Source: an uncultured Oscillospiraceae bacterium
Lineage (GTDB): Bacteria > Bacillota > Clostridia > Oscillospirales > Oscillospiraceae
Length of the DNA stretch: 5,251 nucleotides
Assembly: GCA_934643765.1 (NCBI GenBank)
Contig: CAKUCT010000137.1
Location: forward strand, 1-5,251
Direction: 5' to 3'
Below are positions 5,251-5,251 of this stretch, piece by piece. A program made the translations under genes and the position numbers. The number at the start of each line of letters is the position of its first letter. Positions within the stretch are counted from its first letter, which is position 1. The notes under the pieces are model-generated. The model was not told where the DNA came from, did not search any database, and worked only from the letters and a program-made list of their open reading frames with translations.

Positions 5251-5251
5251 T

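Overview
The window reads as chromosomal DNA from a spore-forming, anaerobic clostridial bacterium, most likely an Oscillospiraceae-type gut Firmicute. That placement is inferred from the company the genes keep: a LysM-GH18 spore-type hydrolase without signal peptide, an SLH-domain surface protein, a DUF362 ferredoxin-like protein, AGGAGG-type ribosome sites, near-consensus sigma-A promoters and moderately GC-rich coding sequence. No tRNA, rRNA, CRISPR array, insertion sequence or phage gene was seen.

Layout, left to right: a probable terminator of an upstream unit (51-90); an AraC-type regulator with a GyrI-like effector domain (182-1063), closed by a strong terminator (1074-1121); a LysM-LysM-GH18 spore-cortex-type hydrolase (1206-2486), whose ribosome site lies inside a 12-bp hairpin; a DUF362 protein with two 4Fe-4S motifs (2591-3703), with its own near-consensus promoter and a strong terminator (3711-3742); an exported SLH-domain protein (3927-5156), again with its own promoter; a probably bidirectional terminator (5174-5207); and the last 14 codons of a convergent minus-strand gene (5206-5250).

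The four complete genes all point right. Three are followed by their own terminator; none is visible between the hydrolase and the DUF362 gene, so some read-through there is possible. They look like mostly independent transcription units rather than one pathway. Two have envelope or spore roles (hydrolase, SLH protein), one is a probable ligand-sensing regulator, and one is an iron-sulfur protein of unknown function.

The most interesting signals are regulatory. (1) A perfect Shine-Dalgarno site and in-frame ATG inside the AraC gene fall exactly at the domain boundary, so the effector domain may also be made alone. (2) A hairpin hides the hydrolase ribosome site and carries a sigma-E-like -10 box across its loop. 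(3) The promoters of the DUF362 and SLH genes look like copies of one module, sharing blocks before the -35, at the -10 and in the first transcribed bases. (4) A direct repeat with 11-bp pitch lies just upstream of the SLH promoter. I found no clear evidence of a wholly new multi-gene system.
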